From the NCBI GenBank assembly GCA_947498355.1, contig CANMKA010000017.1, forward strand, positions 1 through 64,000: a stretch of DNA of 64,000 nt. Direction: 5' to 3'. The position numbers and the translations under genes were made by a program. Source of the DNA: an uncultured Paraglaciecola sp. (lineage in GTDB: Bacteria; Pseudomonadota; Gammaproteobacteria; Enterobacterales; Alteromonadaceae). Positions 46,499 to 55,384 of the stretch are shown one piece after another (within the stretch, counting starts at the first letter, position 1; each line of letters opens with the position of its first letter). The notes below the pieces were generated by a model. It ran no database searches. It saw only the letters and a program-made list of their open reading frames with translations, and had not been told where the DNA came from.

Positions 46499-47545
46499 AT
46501 GACCTATAAAATTGTCAGACTAACCAAGCAAAATAGCCATGCTTGGGACGAATACGTGGGTGAGCACAAGCAAGGCACGCCATATCACAGGGCCGCTTGG
46601 GTTGAATCTGTTGAACAGGCCTACCAGCATCAAAACGTCAGTCTCATGGCTTTTCAGCAAGACCAAGTCGTGGGCGTGTTACCTTGTGTACAAATGAAAC
46701 GGCCCTTTGCTAGCACTAAACTCTGTTCCTTACCCTTTTGTGACTTAGGTCATGCGCTAGCCGACGACGAAAAAATCATTGCAGCCCTGCAAAAACAGGC
46801 TACTGAATCGATTGAGCATACCAGCTTTGAATATCGTGGTAGCTTACAGACAGAACCTTCAGATAACCCAGACATTCCCCAAGGTAGCAAGGTCCGCATG
46901 GTACTGCCCCTACCCAGCTCAAGCGACGAATTGATGGCAAGCTTTAAGTCAAAGTTGCGTAGCCAAATCCGCAAAGCGGAAAAAAACGGTCTGACCTACA
47001 CAGTGTCCAATAATCGCCAACAAATAGACGACTTTTATCAAATATTTGCCATTAATATGCGTAAGCTTGGCTCGCCTGTGCACAGTAAAAAATGGTTTAC
47101 TTGTCTGTTCGAAAACTATGCTGAACATATTATTTTGTCGGTTGTGTACAGCGATAGCACCCCAGTTGGGGCCGGAATTGTGCTACGCAGTGGACAAAAA
47201 GCCTGCATTCCTTGGGCATCAACCGTAGCTGAGTATAACCGCCTTGCACCGAACATGATGCTGTATTGGTCTTTGTTAAAACACGCTAGCGATATCGGCT
47301 GCGATGAGTTTGACTTTGGTCGCTCATCATTTGGCGAAGGTACGTTTAAATTCAAAAAGCAGTGGGGCGCACAAGCCATTCCCTTAAAGTGGGATGATCT
47401 CGCCAACCCGACTATGGCAGAAGCCGATCTCGCTGGCAGTCAGCCAAGCAAAATAAGACCCATAGTAGAAAATCTATGGACTAAATTGCCGTTAGGTATG
47501 ACAACCCGTCTAGGGCCAATCATTCGTCGGCATATTAGCTTATAA
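46499..47545 (+). CDS. FemAB-family XrtA/PEP-CTERM system-associated protein
   Basis: A 348-residue protein of the FemAB/GNAT superfamily, of the subgroup found with exosortase A. Typical segments are KSKLRSQIRKAEKNGLTY (about 152-169), NMRKLGSPVHSKKWF, WASTVAEYNRLAPNMMLYW and the C-terminal FDFGRSSFGEGTFKFKKQWGAQ. FemAB proteins transfer amino acids to peptidoglycan in other bacteria; here the aminoacyl or acyl acceptor is unknown. It lies 12 bp after the deacetylase and 28 bp before the amidotransferase gene. Confidence 0.9.
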   Translation: MTYKIVRLTKQNSHAWDEYVGEHKQGTPYHRAAWVESVEQAYQHQNVSLMAFQQDQVVGVLPCVQMKRPFASTKLCSLPFCDLGHALADDEKIIAALQKQATESIEHTSFEYRGSLQTEPSDNPDIPQGSKVRMVLPLPSSSDELMASFKSKLRSQIRKAEKNGLTYTVSNNRQQIDDFYQIFAINMRKLGSPVHSKKWFTCLFENYAEHIILSVVYSDSTPVGAGIVLRSGQKACIPWASTVAEYNRLAPNMMLYWSLLKHASDIGCDEFDFGRSSFGEGTFKFKKQWGAQAIPLKWDDLANPTMAEADLAGSQPSKIRPIVENLWTKLPLGMTTRLGPIIRRHISL

Positions 47546-47573
47546 AAATAACTTTATTTAGGACATATATAGC

Positions 47574-49481
47574 ATGTGTGGAATTGCTGGATTTACGCAT
47601 TTTTTAGGTAACATGGGCGATAAGCAAACTCTCAAAGCCATGGGAGACAGTATTTATCACAGAGGACCTGATGCAGGCGGCGAATACCTAGATGAGCATG
47701 TGGGCTTAGCCCATAGACGTCTTGCAATCATAGATTTGTCCGAAGCAGGCGTGCAACCCATGCATAGTCATGACAATAAGTTTGTGATTGTGTTTAACGG
47801 TGAGATTTATAATTACCTCGAGCTGCGCGCAGAGCTGAGCGAAGCCGGATACCCATTTAAAACCCACACAGATACCGAAGTGATCTTAGCTTTATACGCA
47901 AGTGAAGGCGAAAAACTCCTCGATAAGATCAATGGTATGTTTACCTTTGCCCTTTGGGATATAGAAAAACAGTCCTTATTTATTGCCAGAGATAGAGTAG
48001 GCAAGAAGCCATTATATTATTTGCAGACCGATTCTCAGTTCGCCTTTGCGTCAGAAATAAAAGCCATTCTCACTTTACCCAATGTGCCTAAAGATATTCG
48101 TCTTGATGCTGTCCACGACTTTTTTGCTTATCAATACGTGCCTGACCCAAAAACTATTTTCAGCCATATTCATAAGTTGCCGCCTGGTCATTCGATGACA
48201 ATCGACAAGACTGGATGCCAAATCAAGCAATATTGGGATGTTAGCTTCTCTGATACCCGCGTTGATAGTGAGCAAACACTTACTAACGAATTGCATGAAC
48301 TAGCGAAAGCTAAAACCAAAACCCGCATGGTAAGTGATGTGCCTCTTGGGGCATTTTTAAGTGGTGGGATAGACAGTAGCGGTGTAGTCGCCATGATGGC
48401 GCAAGACTCTGATAAACCAGTAAAAACCTGCTCTATAGGCTTTGATGATAAAAAGTATAACGAAACTGAGTTTGCCAAAGTCGTCGCCGAACAATATCAA
48501 ACAGAACATCACGAATTTACAGTTCATCAAAACGTCAAAGATAATTTAGAACATATAGTGTCATTTTTTGATGAGCCTTTTGCCGACCCCTCATTAGTCC
48601 CAACCTTTTTTGTTTCTGAACTCGCTCGCTCTAAGGTGACAGTCGCCATTGCTGGAGATGGTGGTGATGAAGTGTTCGCTGGTTACGAAAAATACAACAC
48701 AGACGACATTGAAAATAAATTACGTGCTAAGTTCCCGGTGTTTTTGCGCAAAAACGTATTCCCTCACCTCGCTAATTTTTTTGCCAAAAGCGAATTTGTA
48801 TTATTCAGAAAAGCTAAGTCATTGTTTTATAGCTTGAGCTTAGATCCTGCCATGGGGTTTTATGTAACCAATTCACAAATTGAAGATCGTTTGTGGGAAA
48901 AGCTCGCGACTAAAGACACCCAAGATAAATTGGGGAGCTACCATCCATCTAAAATTACCGTCGCCGCCTATAATAAGTCCGACGGACCTGATCACTTATC
49001 TAAAATACTTTACACAGATATGAAAACCTACTTACCAGGCGGAATATTAGTAAAAGTGGATCGCATGAGTATGGCTAACTCGTTAGAAGTTCGCGCCCCC
49101 TTACTCGATAAAGACGTCATTGAGTTTGCCGCAACCTTACCCTCTTCACTGAAGTTCAACAAAGGCGAGAAAAAATACATACTCAAAGAGGCCTTCAAAC
49201 CCGACCTGCCGCACGACATCTTGTACCGCAAAAAGATGGGCTTTTCTGTACCCCTCGCTAGCTGGTTAAGGGGAGAAATTAAAGAGCTAGCTCAAGAATA
49301 CCTATTTGTTAAATCAGAAGGGATACAGCAGTATTTTGACATGCAAGTAGTGAAAGAATTATGGCAGCAGCATCAATCTGGTAAAGCCGACCATGCAACC
49401 GTGCTATGGAGTATGTTGATGTTTCAGATGTGGTGGTTTACATACATGCAAACCAACACTCAGTCAGCTTCAGCACATTAA
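47574..49481 (+). CDS. XrtA-associated asparagine-synthase-like amidotransferase
   Basis: A 635-residue glutamine-dependent amidotransferase. The N-terminal class II glutaminase domain (1-210) starts MCGIAGF, with catalytic Cys2. The synthetase domain (about 230-620) has the ATP-binding PP-loop FLSGGIDSSG, the acidic AGDGGDEVFAGYEKY and EVRAPLLDKDVIEFA. The family accompanies exosortase A loci and probably amidates a sugar or polymer carboxylate rather than free aspartate. The active-site residues are intact. An alternative is plain asparagine synthetase, but the neighbourhood argues for the polysaccharide role. Confidence 0.9.
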   Translation: MCGIAGFTHFLGNMGDKQTLKAMGDSIYHRGPDAGGEYLDEHVGLAHRRLAIIDLSEAGVQPMHSHDNKFVIVFNGEIYNYLELRAELSEAGYPFKTHTDTEVILALYASEGEKLLDKINGMFTFALWDIEKQSLFIARDRVGKKPLYYLQTDSQFAFASEIKAILTLPNVPKDIRLDAVHDFFAYQYVPDPKTIFSHIHKLPPGHSMTIDKTGCQIKQYWDVSFSDTRVDSEQTLTNELHELAKAKTKTRMVSDVPLGAFLSGGIDSSGVVAMMAQDSDKPVKTCSIGFDDKKYNETEFAKVVAEQYQTEHHEFTVHQNVKDNLEHIVSFFDEPFADPSLVPTFFVSELARSKVTVAIAGDGGDEVFAGYEKYNTDDIENKLRAKFPVFLRKNVFPHLANFFAKSEFVLFRKAKSLFYSLSLDPAMGFYVTNSQIEDRLWEKLATKDTQDKLGSYHPSKITVAAYNKSDGPDHLSKILYTDMKTYLPGGILVKVDRMSMANSLEVRAPLLDKDVIEFAATLPSSLKFNKGEKKYILKEAFKPDLPHDILYRKKMGFSVPLASWLRGEIKELAQEYLFVKSEGIQQYFDMQVVKELWQQHQSGKADHATVLWSMLMFQMWWFTYMQTNTQSASAH

Positions 49482-49505
49482 ACGCTTTGACCAAGTCGAG
49501 TTAAG

Positions 49506-50618
49506 ATGACAAAAAAAATAAAAGTCTTACACATTACCTTTGATATGCGCATTGGCGGCACAGAGCAGGTGATAGTTAACCTGTTCAAAGGCAGCAACTC
49601 AGAGCAGTTCGATATGTCGATTTTGTGCATCGAATCGCCCCTTGGACCATTTGCCGACGATTTACTGGCTTCCGGGGTAACAATCACAGCCCTGTCGAGA
49701 CAACCCGGTTTTGATACCTCCTTGATCAGCCAGATCCGTCAGCATATCAAACAACATAAAATCGATATTGTGCACTGTCATCAGTACACACCTTATATAT
49801 ACGGTGTTTTCGCGGCATTGATGGGCCCAGCCAAAGTCATATTTACCGAGCATGGTAGGTTCTACCCAGATTCAGGAAGCTGGAAACGTAAACTGGTTAA
49901 CCCCCTATTAAATCGCTTTACACATGCCGTGACTGCGATATCAAAAGCCACCAAGCAAGCACTAGTCGAGTTTGAAAATATCCCAGCATCTAGCATAGAA
50001 GTATTGTACAACGGTATTCAAGGCCTAGCCCAGTCATCAGACTGCTTGCCTGCTCTCAGAACCAAGCTTGGCGTACAAAACGATGAGGTGTGTTTTGGGA
50101 CAGTGGCACGCCTCGATCCAATAAAAAACCAAACCTTAATGATTAAAAGCTTTGATAAGGCGCTTAAAAACAACTTAAAAGCTAAATTAATTATTGTCGG
50201 TGACGGCGAAGAAATGCCCAAATTAACAGCCCTAGTGAGTACACTACAAATAGAGCATGCAGTAATTTTTACTGGCTATGAGGCTAAACCTGCCCCCTAT
50301 ATTGCGCTATTCGATATTTACTTACTCTCGTCACTGAGCGAAGGTACCTCTATGACATTGCTAGAGGCTATGTCTCTCTCAAAACCTTGTATTGTGACAG
50401 ACGCTGGGGGTAATCCAGAAATTATTCAAGACCAAGTGAACGGCTTAGTTACCCCGAACGACGATATGCAGGCGTTTTCTGAGGCAATGTTGGCATTGGG
50501 CACAGACCCAGAAGCTCAAGATAGAATGGGTAAAGCGTCAAAAGTTCGTTTTGACAAACTCTTCTCCAATTCGAGTATGTGCTCCCGGTTCGAAGAGATT
50601 TATCAGTCTTTACGCTAA
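49506..50618 (+). CDS. glycosyltransferase family 4
   Basis: A 370-residue GT-B glycosyltransferase. It starts VLHITFDMRIGGTEQVIVNL. The C-terminal Rossmann-like domain holds FGTVARLDPIKNQTLMIKSF, LIIVGDGEEMPKL and SSLSEGTSMTLLEAMSLSKP. It ends the plus-strand polysaccharide run. A 12-bp inverted repeat lies directly after its stop. Confidence 0.9.
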   Translation: MTKKIKVLHITFDMRIGGTEQVIVNLFKGSNSEQFDMSILCIESPLGPFADDLLASGVTITALSRQPGFDTSLISQIRQHIKQHKIDIVHCHQYTPYIYGVFAALMGPAKVIFTEHGRFYPDSGSWKRKLVNPLLNRFTHAVTAISKATKQALVEFENIPASSIEVLYNGIQGLAQSSDCLPALRTKLGVQNDEVCFGTVARLDPIKNQTLMIKSFDKALKNNLKAKLIIVGDGEEMPKLTALVSTLQIEHAVIFTGYEAKPAPYIALFDIYLLSSLSEGTSMTLLEAMSLSKPCIVTDAGGNPEIIQDQVNGLVTPNDDMQAFSEAMLALGTDPEAQDRMGKASKVRFDKLFSNSSMCSRFEEIYQSLR

Positions 50619-50622
50619 AACC

Positions 50623-50649
50623 TGATCTCTGAATATGATTCAGAGATCA
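50623..50649. terminator. long inverted repeat between convergent genes
   Basis: TGATCTCTGAAT and ATTCAGAGATCA form a perfect 12-bp stem with loop ATG, just after the glycosyltransferase stop. No clean T-tract follows. A second stem, CTTAAGCCA (50664-50672) with TGGCTTAAG (50686-50694), overlaps the end of the convergent gene. Together they probably separate the two converging transcripts. Confidence 0.6.
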
Positions 50650-50689
50650 AATTGATAATGCATCTTAAGCCATAGTTCAAACAAATGGC

Positions 50690-51397
50690 TTAAGTACTAG
50701 CCGAGCTCTGCTGTGAAACTGGGATACACCGCAGCAAGGCAATTCCAACTAATCCACTAGACATCAGCATTACCTGCCACCACGCTAGATTAATCCCTAA
50801 GGTGTACTGCAATAACGCGAGTAAACCAAAATACCCGACAATCGAGAACTGCATCCAATTTCCTAACCATACCAAAGGCCCATTAGTTGAATGCCGGCTT
50901 TGAAACTTAAGGCCACACTTGAGACTCAAAATCGCTAACATGGAAACAAAAACGCCAACTAAGACAAAAGATAACCAAACTAATAGCTCTGGCCAACCAA
51001 TCACTTGAGCAGATTTAGCTGGGCCAGACCACAAGGCATCCCAGCTCACCGCCAGAATTAAACCAAAGGTGACCAATAACTGGCGACTTTCGGCTTGATT
51101 ACTAACCTGCGAAAACCCTGAAAACTCCCCCTTTAAATACCAAAAGATACAACTAAACGCGATAACACCTACCACAGGAGTAAGCTCAGGTAGTAACTGA
51201 ATACTAAAATAAGTCATTAAATAACCTAGCATGGGAAAAAGCGTATGAGTCAGAGACACCCCCACAATCCAGATGAATGCAAGGCGCAAGGTCCTGAGTT
51301 GATTAGCGCGAGCAAAGGTTGCTCCCGCCACATCGGCGCCAATCCCCAGTCCCATAAGCAAACTGGCTAACATAAAATCCAATAGCGGATAACTCAT
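50690..51397 (-). CDS. MntP-like polytopic membrane protein
   Basis: A 235-residue protein with six or seven predicted membrane segments. Two similar halves are suggested by GIGADVAGATFARAN (about 18-32) and VSWDALWSGPAKSAQ (about 117-131). With HTLFPMLGYLMTYF this recalls the MntP manganese-efflux family (small membrane Asp motifs followed by a long helix), but similarity is weak and the substrate is unproven. A GGAGG ribosome-binding site precedes the ATG, which overlaps the stop of the di-haem lipoprotein by four bases. Last gene of the Pho-box operon. Confidence 0.6.
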   Translation of the reverse strand: MSYPLLDFMLASLLMGLGIGADVAGATFARANQLRTLRLAFIWIVGVSLTHTLFPMLGYLMTYFSIQLLPELTPVVGVIAFSCIFWYLKGEFSGFSQVSNQAESRQLLVTFGLILAVSWDALWSGPAKSAQVIGWPELLVWLSFVLVGVFVSMLAILSLKCGLKFQSRHSTNGPLVWLGNWMQFSIVGYFGLLALLQYTLGINLAWWQVMLMSSGLVGIALLRCIPVSQQSSAST

Positions 51398-53112
51398 GGT
51401 GCAACCTCCGCTTTGGCTAATTTAACGTTTGCTCCCTTGTGCCAATCTAGACGCATATCCCACTGATAACGAAAATCAGCTTCAAGCGGCTCAACACTGT
51501 CATCAATCTGTTGTAATACATTGCTTGCCTCAGTCAAGGTAGCGTCTCGCCCAAACAAATAGCTTTGCTCTTTGACTATGGTCAAGTAGGCCTTATTCAA
51601 ATCTAACGCTCGGCGCGGGGAAGGGGTAATCAAATCATAAACATTTGATGCTTGAGCGACCTTATCTGGGTCAAGGGTTCCGTCTTGCTTAAACCATCTA
51701 CTTAACATTTCGCGGTTTTGCCTGAATTCGTCTCCTCCTCCTACTCGCTGCATGTAGGTTAAAAACTCTCCCTGTTTTTCACCTATATTCGGGGCGTCGT
51801 GTTGGTCTTTCAAATTGATATAGCCCCACCCAGCGAGACCATCAACTTTGCGCGGAAAAGAAAAAGTTTGGTCAAACGTTGCCCCCACAGACTTGTGACA
51901 ACCATTGCAAAATGCCAATTCTTGGCCATGTTGCTGCCTAAGTTGCCCTTGCTCATCTTCAATGTAGGCATTAATGGTCCAACCAAAGTTATTGTTAAAT
52001 CCTTTATCTGCCATCAAGCGGGTTTGCGGCATTTTCTCGAAGTGCTTTTCTTTTGCTTCTCGGTAATAGGCGGTAGACAAACGGGCTTTAGATTTAAAGC
52101 TATGTTTGCGCATATATCTGACTTCTTTCATACGCGGGGCATTATAAATTTCGCCCCTTTCATCAACGCCTATGTAGCGCACTGTATGCAAAAACTCAGT
52201 ATCCTCTGGATAAAGCATATAAGCCAAAGGGGTATGGTTTGCGTCACCTAAGTAATGATCTCGATAATGAATTTCACGAACGTTTTGACTCAATGCACCA
52301 TCGCCATTCAAGTCAACCCCAATAACAATTTCAGACACCGGAGGAATACTCACGGATTGAGTTTGTTTAAGGGCCATTTCGACTAACCCCAAATTTGCAA
52401 AATACACATCTTTAGAAAACTGACCATTTTTCTCTCTAAAAAGATTAGGCAGTCTGATCATAGCGTCGCCCGTTGAGCCGTTAGTCGGCCAGAACGTACT
52501 AGGAAAGGGTTTGTAATTGTAAGCAATCCAATGGCTATTATCTTTTGCCACCCCATATTCATCGAATGCTTGACGCGGAAACGCTAGATTTTTTATCGGT
52601 GTGACTTCACCTTGCCAGTCCGTATCAGCCTTTTGCCTTTGGGTAAATTCAGTATAATTATCGGTTTGTATCCACTGCTTTATTTCTTCATCAGAAATCA
52701 GCGCTATCATGTCTCGCCTATCAACAAATAAATTTTTCCAGTGATTGGTCTCACCCAACTCAGAGAACTGATATTCACCCTGCAAACCACCGTCTCCCAT
52801 CATGTTTGGCCGGGCTTTGTCATGGGTATAAGACTGATGACAAGCATAACAGGGATTTTTATTGCCTTGGGTCTTAGTGTAACACTGAGGAGGAATAACA
52901 GATTCTGGGTTGTACACCTCATTATGCTCAATATAGGCTAAGGCTGGAATATCTTGGCCTTCTTGGTAAGGATAGCTTTGGGTATTCGCTAATTTTCCTG
53001 AGAGCGACTGAATTTCAATTTCAGGCATTGCCCGCTCTGTATTGCCTTTGTCAAAACAACCAGAGATTAAAAGCACTAAGCTAATTGTTAGAATACGTTG
53101 AGTAAAATGCAT
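51394..53112 (-). CDS. exported di-haem c-type cytochrome lipoprotein
   Basis: A 572-residue lipoprotein (lipobox LISGC, Cys19). It has two covalent haem sites, CYACH at 88-92 and CNGCH at 402-406. The intervening 300 residues contain many Trp/Tyr-rich segments (HWIAYNYKPFPSTFWPTNG) and a VIGVDLNGDGALS turn that resembles a Ca-binding loop. I do not recognise a named family. Localisation to the outer membrane or periplasm is predicted. It lies between the PhoX-like gene (separated by a hairpin) and the MntP-like gene (four-base overlap), so phosphate-starvation control is inferred. Confidence 0.8.
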   Translation of the reverse strand: MHFTQRILTISLVLLISGCFDKGNTERAMPEIEIQSLSGKLANTQSYPYQEGQDIPALAYIEHNEVYNPESVIPPQCYTKTQGNKNPCYACHQSYTHDKARPNMMGDGGLQGEYQFSELGETNHWKNLFVDRRDMIALISDEEIKQWIQTDNYTEFTQRQKADTDWQGEVTPIKNLAFPRQAFDEYGVAKDNSHWIAYNYKPFPSTFWPTNGSTGDAMIRLPNLFREKNGQFSKDVYFANLGLVEMALKQTQSVSIPPVSEIVIGVDLNGDGALSQNVREIHYRDHYLGDANHTPLAYMLYPEDTEFLHTVRYIGVDERGEIYNAPRMKEVRYMRKHSFKSKARLSTAYYREAKEKHFEKMPQTRLMADKGFNNNFGWTINAYIEDEQGQLRQQHGQELAFCNGCHKSVGATFDQTFSFPRKVDGLAGWGYINLKDQHDAPNIGEKQGEFLTYMQRVGGGDEFRQNREMLSRWFKQDGTLDPDKVAQASNVYDLITPSPRRALDLNKAYLTIVKEQSYLFGRDATLTEASNVLQQIDDSVEPLEADFRYQWDMRLDWHKGANVKLAKAEVAP

Positions 53113-53131
53113 AGATTGGTACCTAATGAAA

Positions 53132-53154
53132 AGGGCTCAAACGGTTTGAGCCCT
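53132..53154 (-). terminator. hairpin after the PhoX-like gene (partial terminator)
   Basis: AGGGCTCAAAC and GTTTGAGCCCT form a perfect inverted repeat with one central base. On the minus strand it is followed by TTTTCATT. It sits in the 56-bp gap between the PhoX-like and cytochrome genes and may attenuate transcription into the latter. Confidence 0.75.
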
Positions 53155-53168
53155 AACTACAAGAAAAA

Positions 53169-55052
53169 CTATTGAGCTTTAGGATCGTACATCCATAAAG
53201 TGTTGTTCTCTTGGAAGCCATCTTCACCAATCAATATGCGGCCGTCTTTCATCACGATAACGTTATCGGGCTGGGAAAGTTGATTAACATCACAACGCTC
53301 AGCACCAGTCAAACTTGAACGATAAGTACCTCCCATTAACACGGGTTCAATTCTGGCGATATCGTAATTTGCTTCAAGTTTGGCGCGATATACGCCACCG
53401 CAGTCTTTCACTCGAGCAGACAAACGAATATCTCCCTCGTCATCTGTCATAGTGTTATCTAAATCTGCAATGCCAATGTACAAATAGGCCTCGGTGACAA
53501 TTTCGTCGGCAATGACATCGGTTCCGGTTACGGCTTCTAAGGCACGGTCGTGATTAATGCTGATCCCTTCAAGCTTGCGCCATTCAGCTGTTGCCCCTTT
53601 TAGCCTTGCCGCAGCTCGGGATTCCAAGAAAGCGACGCGGTCATCCATAGGTTGACCCGCAGTAACTGGGCCACCACCGTTTTCTTCTGTAGGATAAGTG
53701 GCATCACCGTCAACCCAAGCTTGAACGTCAGCAACAGAAAGGTAGCTGGTCTTTCCTTCAACATAATCTGCACTAGAAATCCCATTGTACTGATCGATCC
53801 AACCGCGAATTGTCGTGTTATCGCCCCTAGCTAGTTCAACCCAAGTCACGTCAAACCCTGTGGTAGCAGGTTCAGTACTGCCAGCATCTTGAGTTAACTT
53901 AGCACCATATAAAGTACCCGCACTTAAGTCTTCTGCTGTATCTGCCACAAACTTGAAGAACACGCCACCGGTATCATCTTGAGAAATATACACAGTACGT
54001 CTGTCAGGCATCACTACTGAGTTTTCGTTTTCTTTACGCCCCATTGCATAATGCTTAACTGGGGTTGGCGTATCACTTAATGGCAGGGCAATCTCGACAA
54101 TATAGCCATAGTTATAAGGATTCGCAGTATCCGGTGCAACTAAGTCCCACATTCTGCCTAAGCGACTATTACTCGCAATTTCCGCAGGGTCGTTCCAGTC
54201 ACTATCAGTTGTAGAGCTTACATTTGAATCAACTACCCATTCTTCAGAAGTCAAAGGCGTTCCCCAGGGTGAAATCGATCCAAAACAATTGGCCGCTGTG
54301 CCCCAAACATCACTAAAACTAATCATCATAGAGTCAGTCACAGACCACGAACCAAATGCATCTTTCTCTATTGCTAGGCGGCTCATACCACCGGGTAATT
54401 CCTCCCAGTTAGAAAATAAATAGCCTTGTCCTGCGCCAGTAGACACATAACCGTTAAAGTCTGGCATGTCGTTCTCTAAAATCAGGCTGCTACCATCTAG
54501 ATTGTAGATTAGGCCTAAACCTTGAGGTAAAGCACCATCAAAAGTATCACCGGTTTGCCCTAACACTTGATATTCGCCCAAAGCAGCCATAACCGTTTGG
54601 CGTTCATTTGCGGTTTTCGGTACAGGAGAGTCGATAATCGAATTTGGTAGATTATTAAAATCAACACCTCTTAATACGCCCACTGTCCCAGTATTAATTG
54701 GCTTATTGTTTACGCTGTCGACTTCTGAATTTGCGTCTGAAGGGTGCTGAACGTTAAAAAACAAATCACCTTCGTCGTTCAAGAATATTCCCGTTACTTC
54801 TGCCCCTTCTGGTACAGTCGCGATACGGGTCAAGCCCGGAGTTTTAGTTGCTGCGCCGTCTAAACCAGGCGCTCCTTGCTCTCCTTGTGCACCATTTTGC
54901 CCGGGCGCTCCCTCTTGTCCTGTTGCGCCAATTTGACCAGCGGGTCCAACTGGTCCTACCTCGCCGTCATCGCCATTACAGGCAGAAAGAGCAAAAATTA
55001 CAGATAGGGTTAACGCCGATAAACTGAATGTTTTAGCCAATTGAGTAGCCAT
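53169..55052 (-). CDS. PhoX-like (DUF839) lipoprotein with collagen-like stalk
   Basis: A 627-residue exported protein. The lipobox ALSAC places the modified Cys at 25. Residues 27-68 are 14 perfect Gly-X-Y triplets, a collagen-like stalk. The remainder (about 75-620) is a DUF839/PhoX-like propeller with ATVPEGAEVTGIFLNDEGDLFFNVQHP, WGTPLTSEEWVVDS, GRMWDLVAP and DRRTVYISQDDTGGVFFKFV. PhoX phosphatases use Fe/Ca and usually carry a Tat signal; this one is a Sec lipoprotein. Phosphatase activity is likely but untested. A Pho-box array lies upstream. It is the first gene of the operon. Confidence 0.85.
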   Translation of the reverse strand: MATQLAKTFSLSALTLSVIFALSACNGDDGEVGPVGPAGQIGATGQEGAPGQNGAQGEQGAPGLDGAATKTPGLTRIATVPEGAEVTGIFLNDEGDLFFNVQHPSDANSEVDSVNNKPINTGTVGVLRGVDFNNLPNSIIDSPVPKTANERQTVMAALGEYQVLGQTGDTFDGALPQGLGLIYNLDGSSLILENDMPDFNGYVSTGAGQGYLFSNWEELPGGMSRLAIEKDAFGSWSVTDSMMISFSDVWGTAANCFGSISPWGTPLTSEEWVVDSNVSSTTDSDWNDPAEIASNSRLGRMWDLVAPDTANPYNYGYIVEIALPLSDTPTPVKHYAMGRKENENSVVMPDRRTVYISQDDTGGVFFKFVADTAEDLSAGTLYGAKLTQDAGSTEPATTGFDVTWVELARGDNTTIRGWIDQYNGISSADYVEGKTSYLSVADVQAWVDGDATYPTEENGGGPVTAGQPMDDRVAFLESRAAARLKGATAEWRKLEGISINHDRALEAVTGTDVIADEIVTEAYLYIGIADLDNTMTDDEGDIRLSARVKDCGGVYRAKLEANYDIARIEPVLMGGTYRSSLTGAERCDVNQLSQPDNVIVMKDGRILIGEDGFQENNTLWMYDPKAQ

Positions 55053-55155
55053 ATGTTTTTCCTAACATGTTAAATTTCTAGAAGTGAATGCTGGGTTAAA
55101 TGTCTAGGAGTGTCTTTGACCTTTAATTCCAATCCGAGCAGTCTAGGCAGGATAT

Positions 55156-55206
55156 TTGACAGTTAGGTGATGAACAGATGACGTATTTTTGACTAAATAA
55201 TGACAG
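55156..55206 (-). promoter_or_regulatory. Pho-box array (PhoB binding site)
   Basis: Read on the minus strand, five seven-base units begin every 11 bp: CTGTCAT, TAGTCAA, ACGTCAT, TCATCAC and CTGTCAA. The first is a perfect PhoB half-site and the last has one mismatch; the 7+4 spacing is exactly that of Pho boxes. The array ends 104 bp before the ATG of the PhoX-like gene. Other parts of the 55053-55384 gap show no gene. Confidence 0.82.
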
Positions 55207-55384
55207 ATAAAAGTCACTTCATTGTTTTTTATGAATAAAAAGAAAGTAAAGCCTACCCACAAAAAGTCGTTAGGCAAGGGTTAAGAAGTAAGGCAATGAA
55301 ATTCTAGACATGGCAAGTGCGCGCGCTAAAATCGCCCTTCCTCTTACCAAGTATTACAGCAGCATATAAACGTGAGAAATAGTC

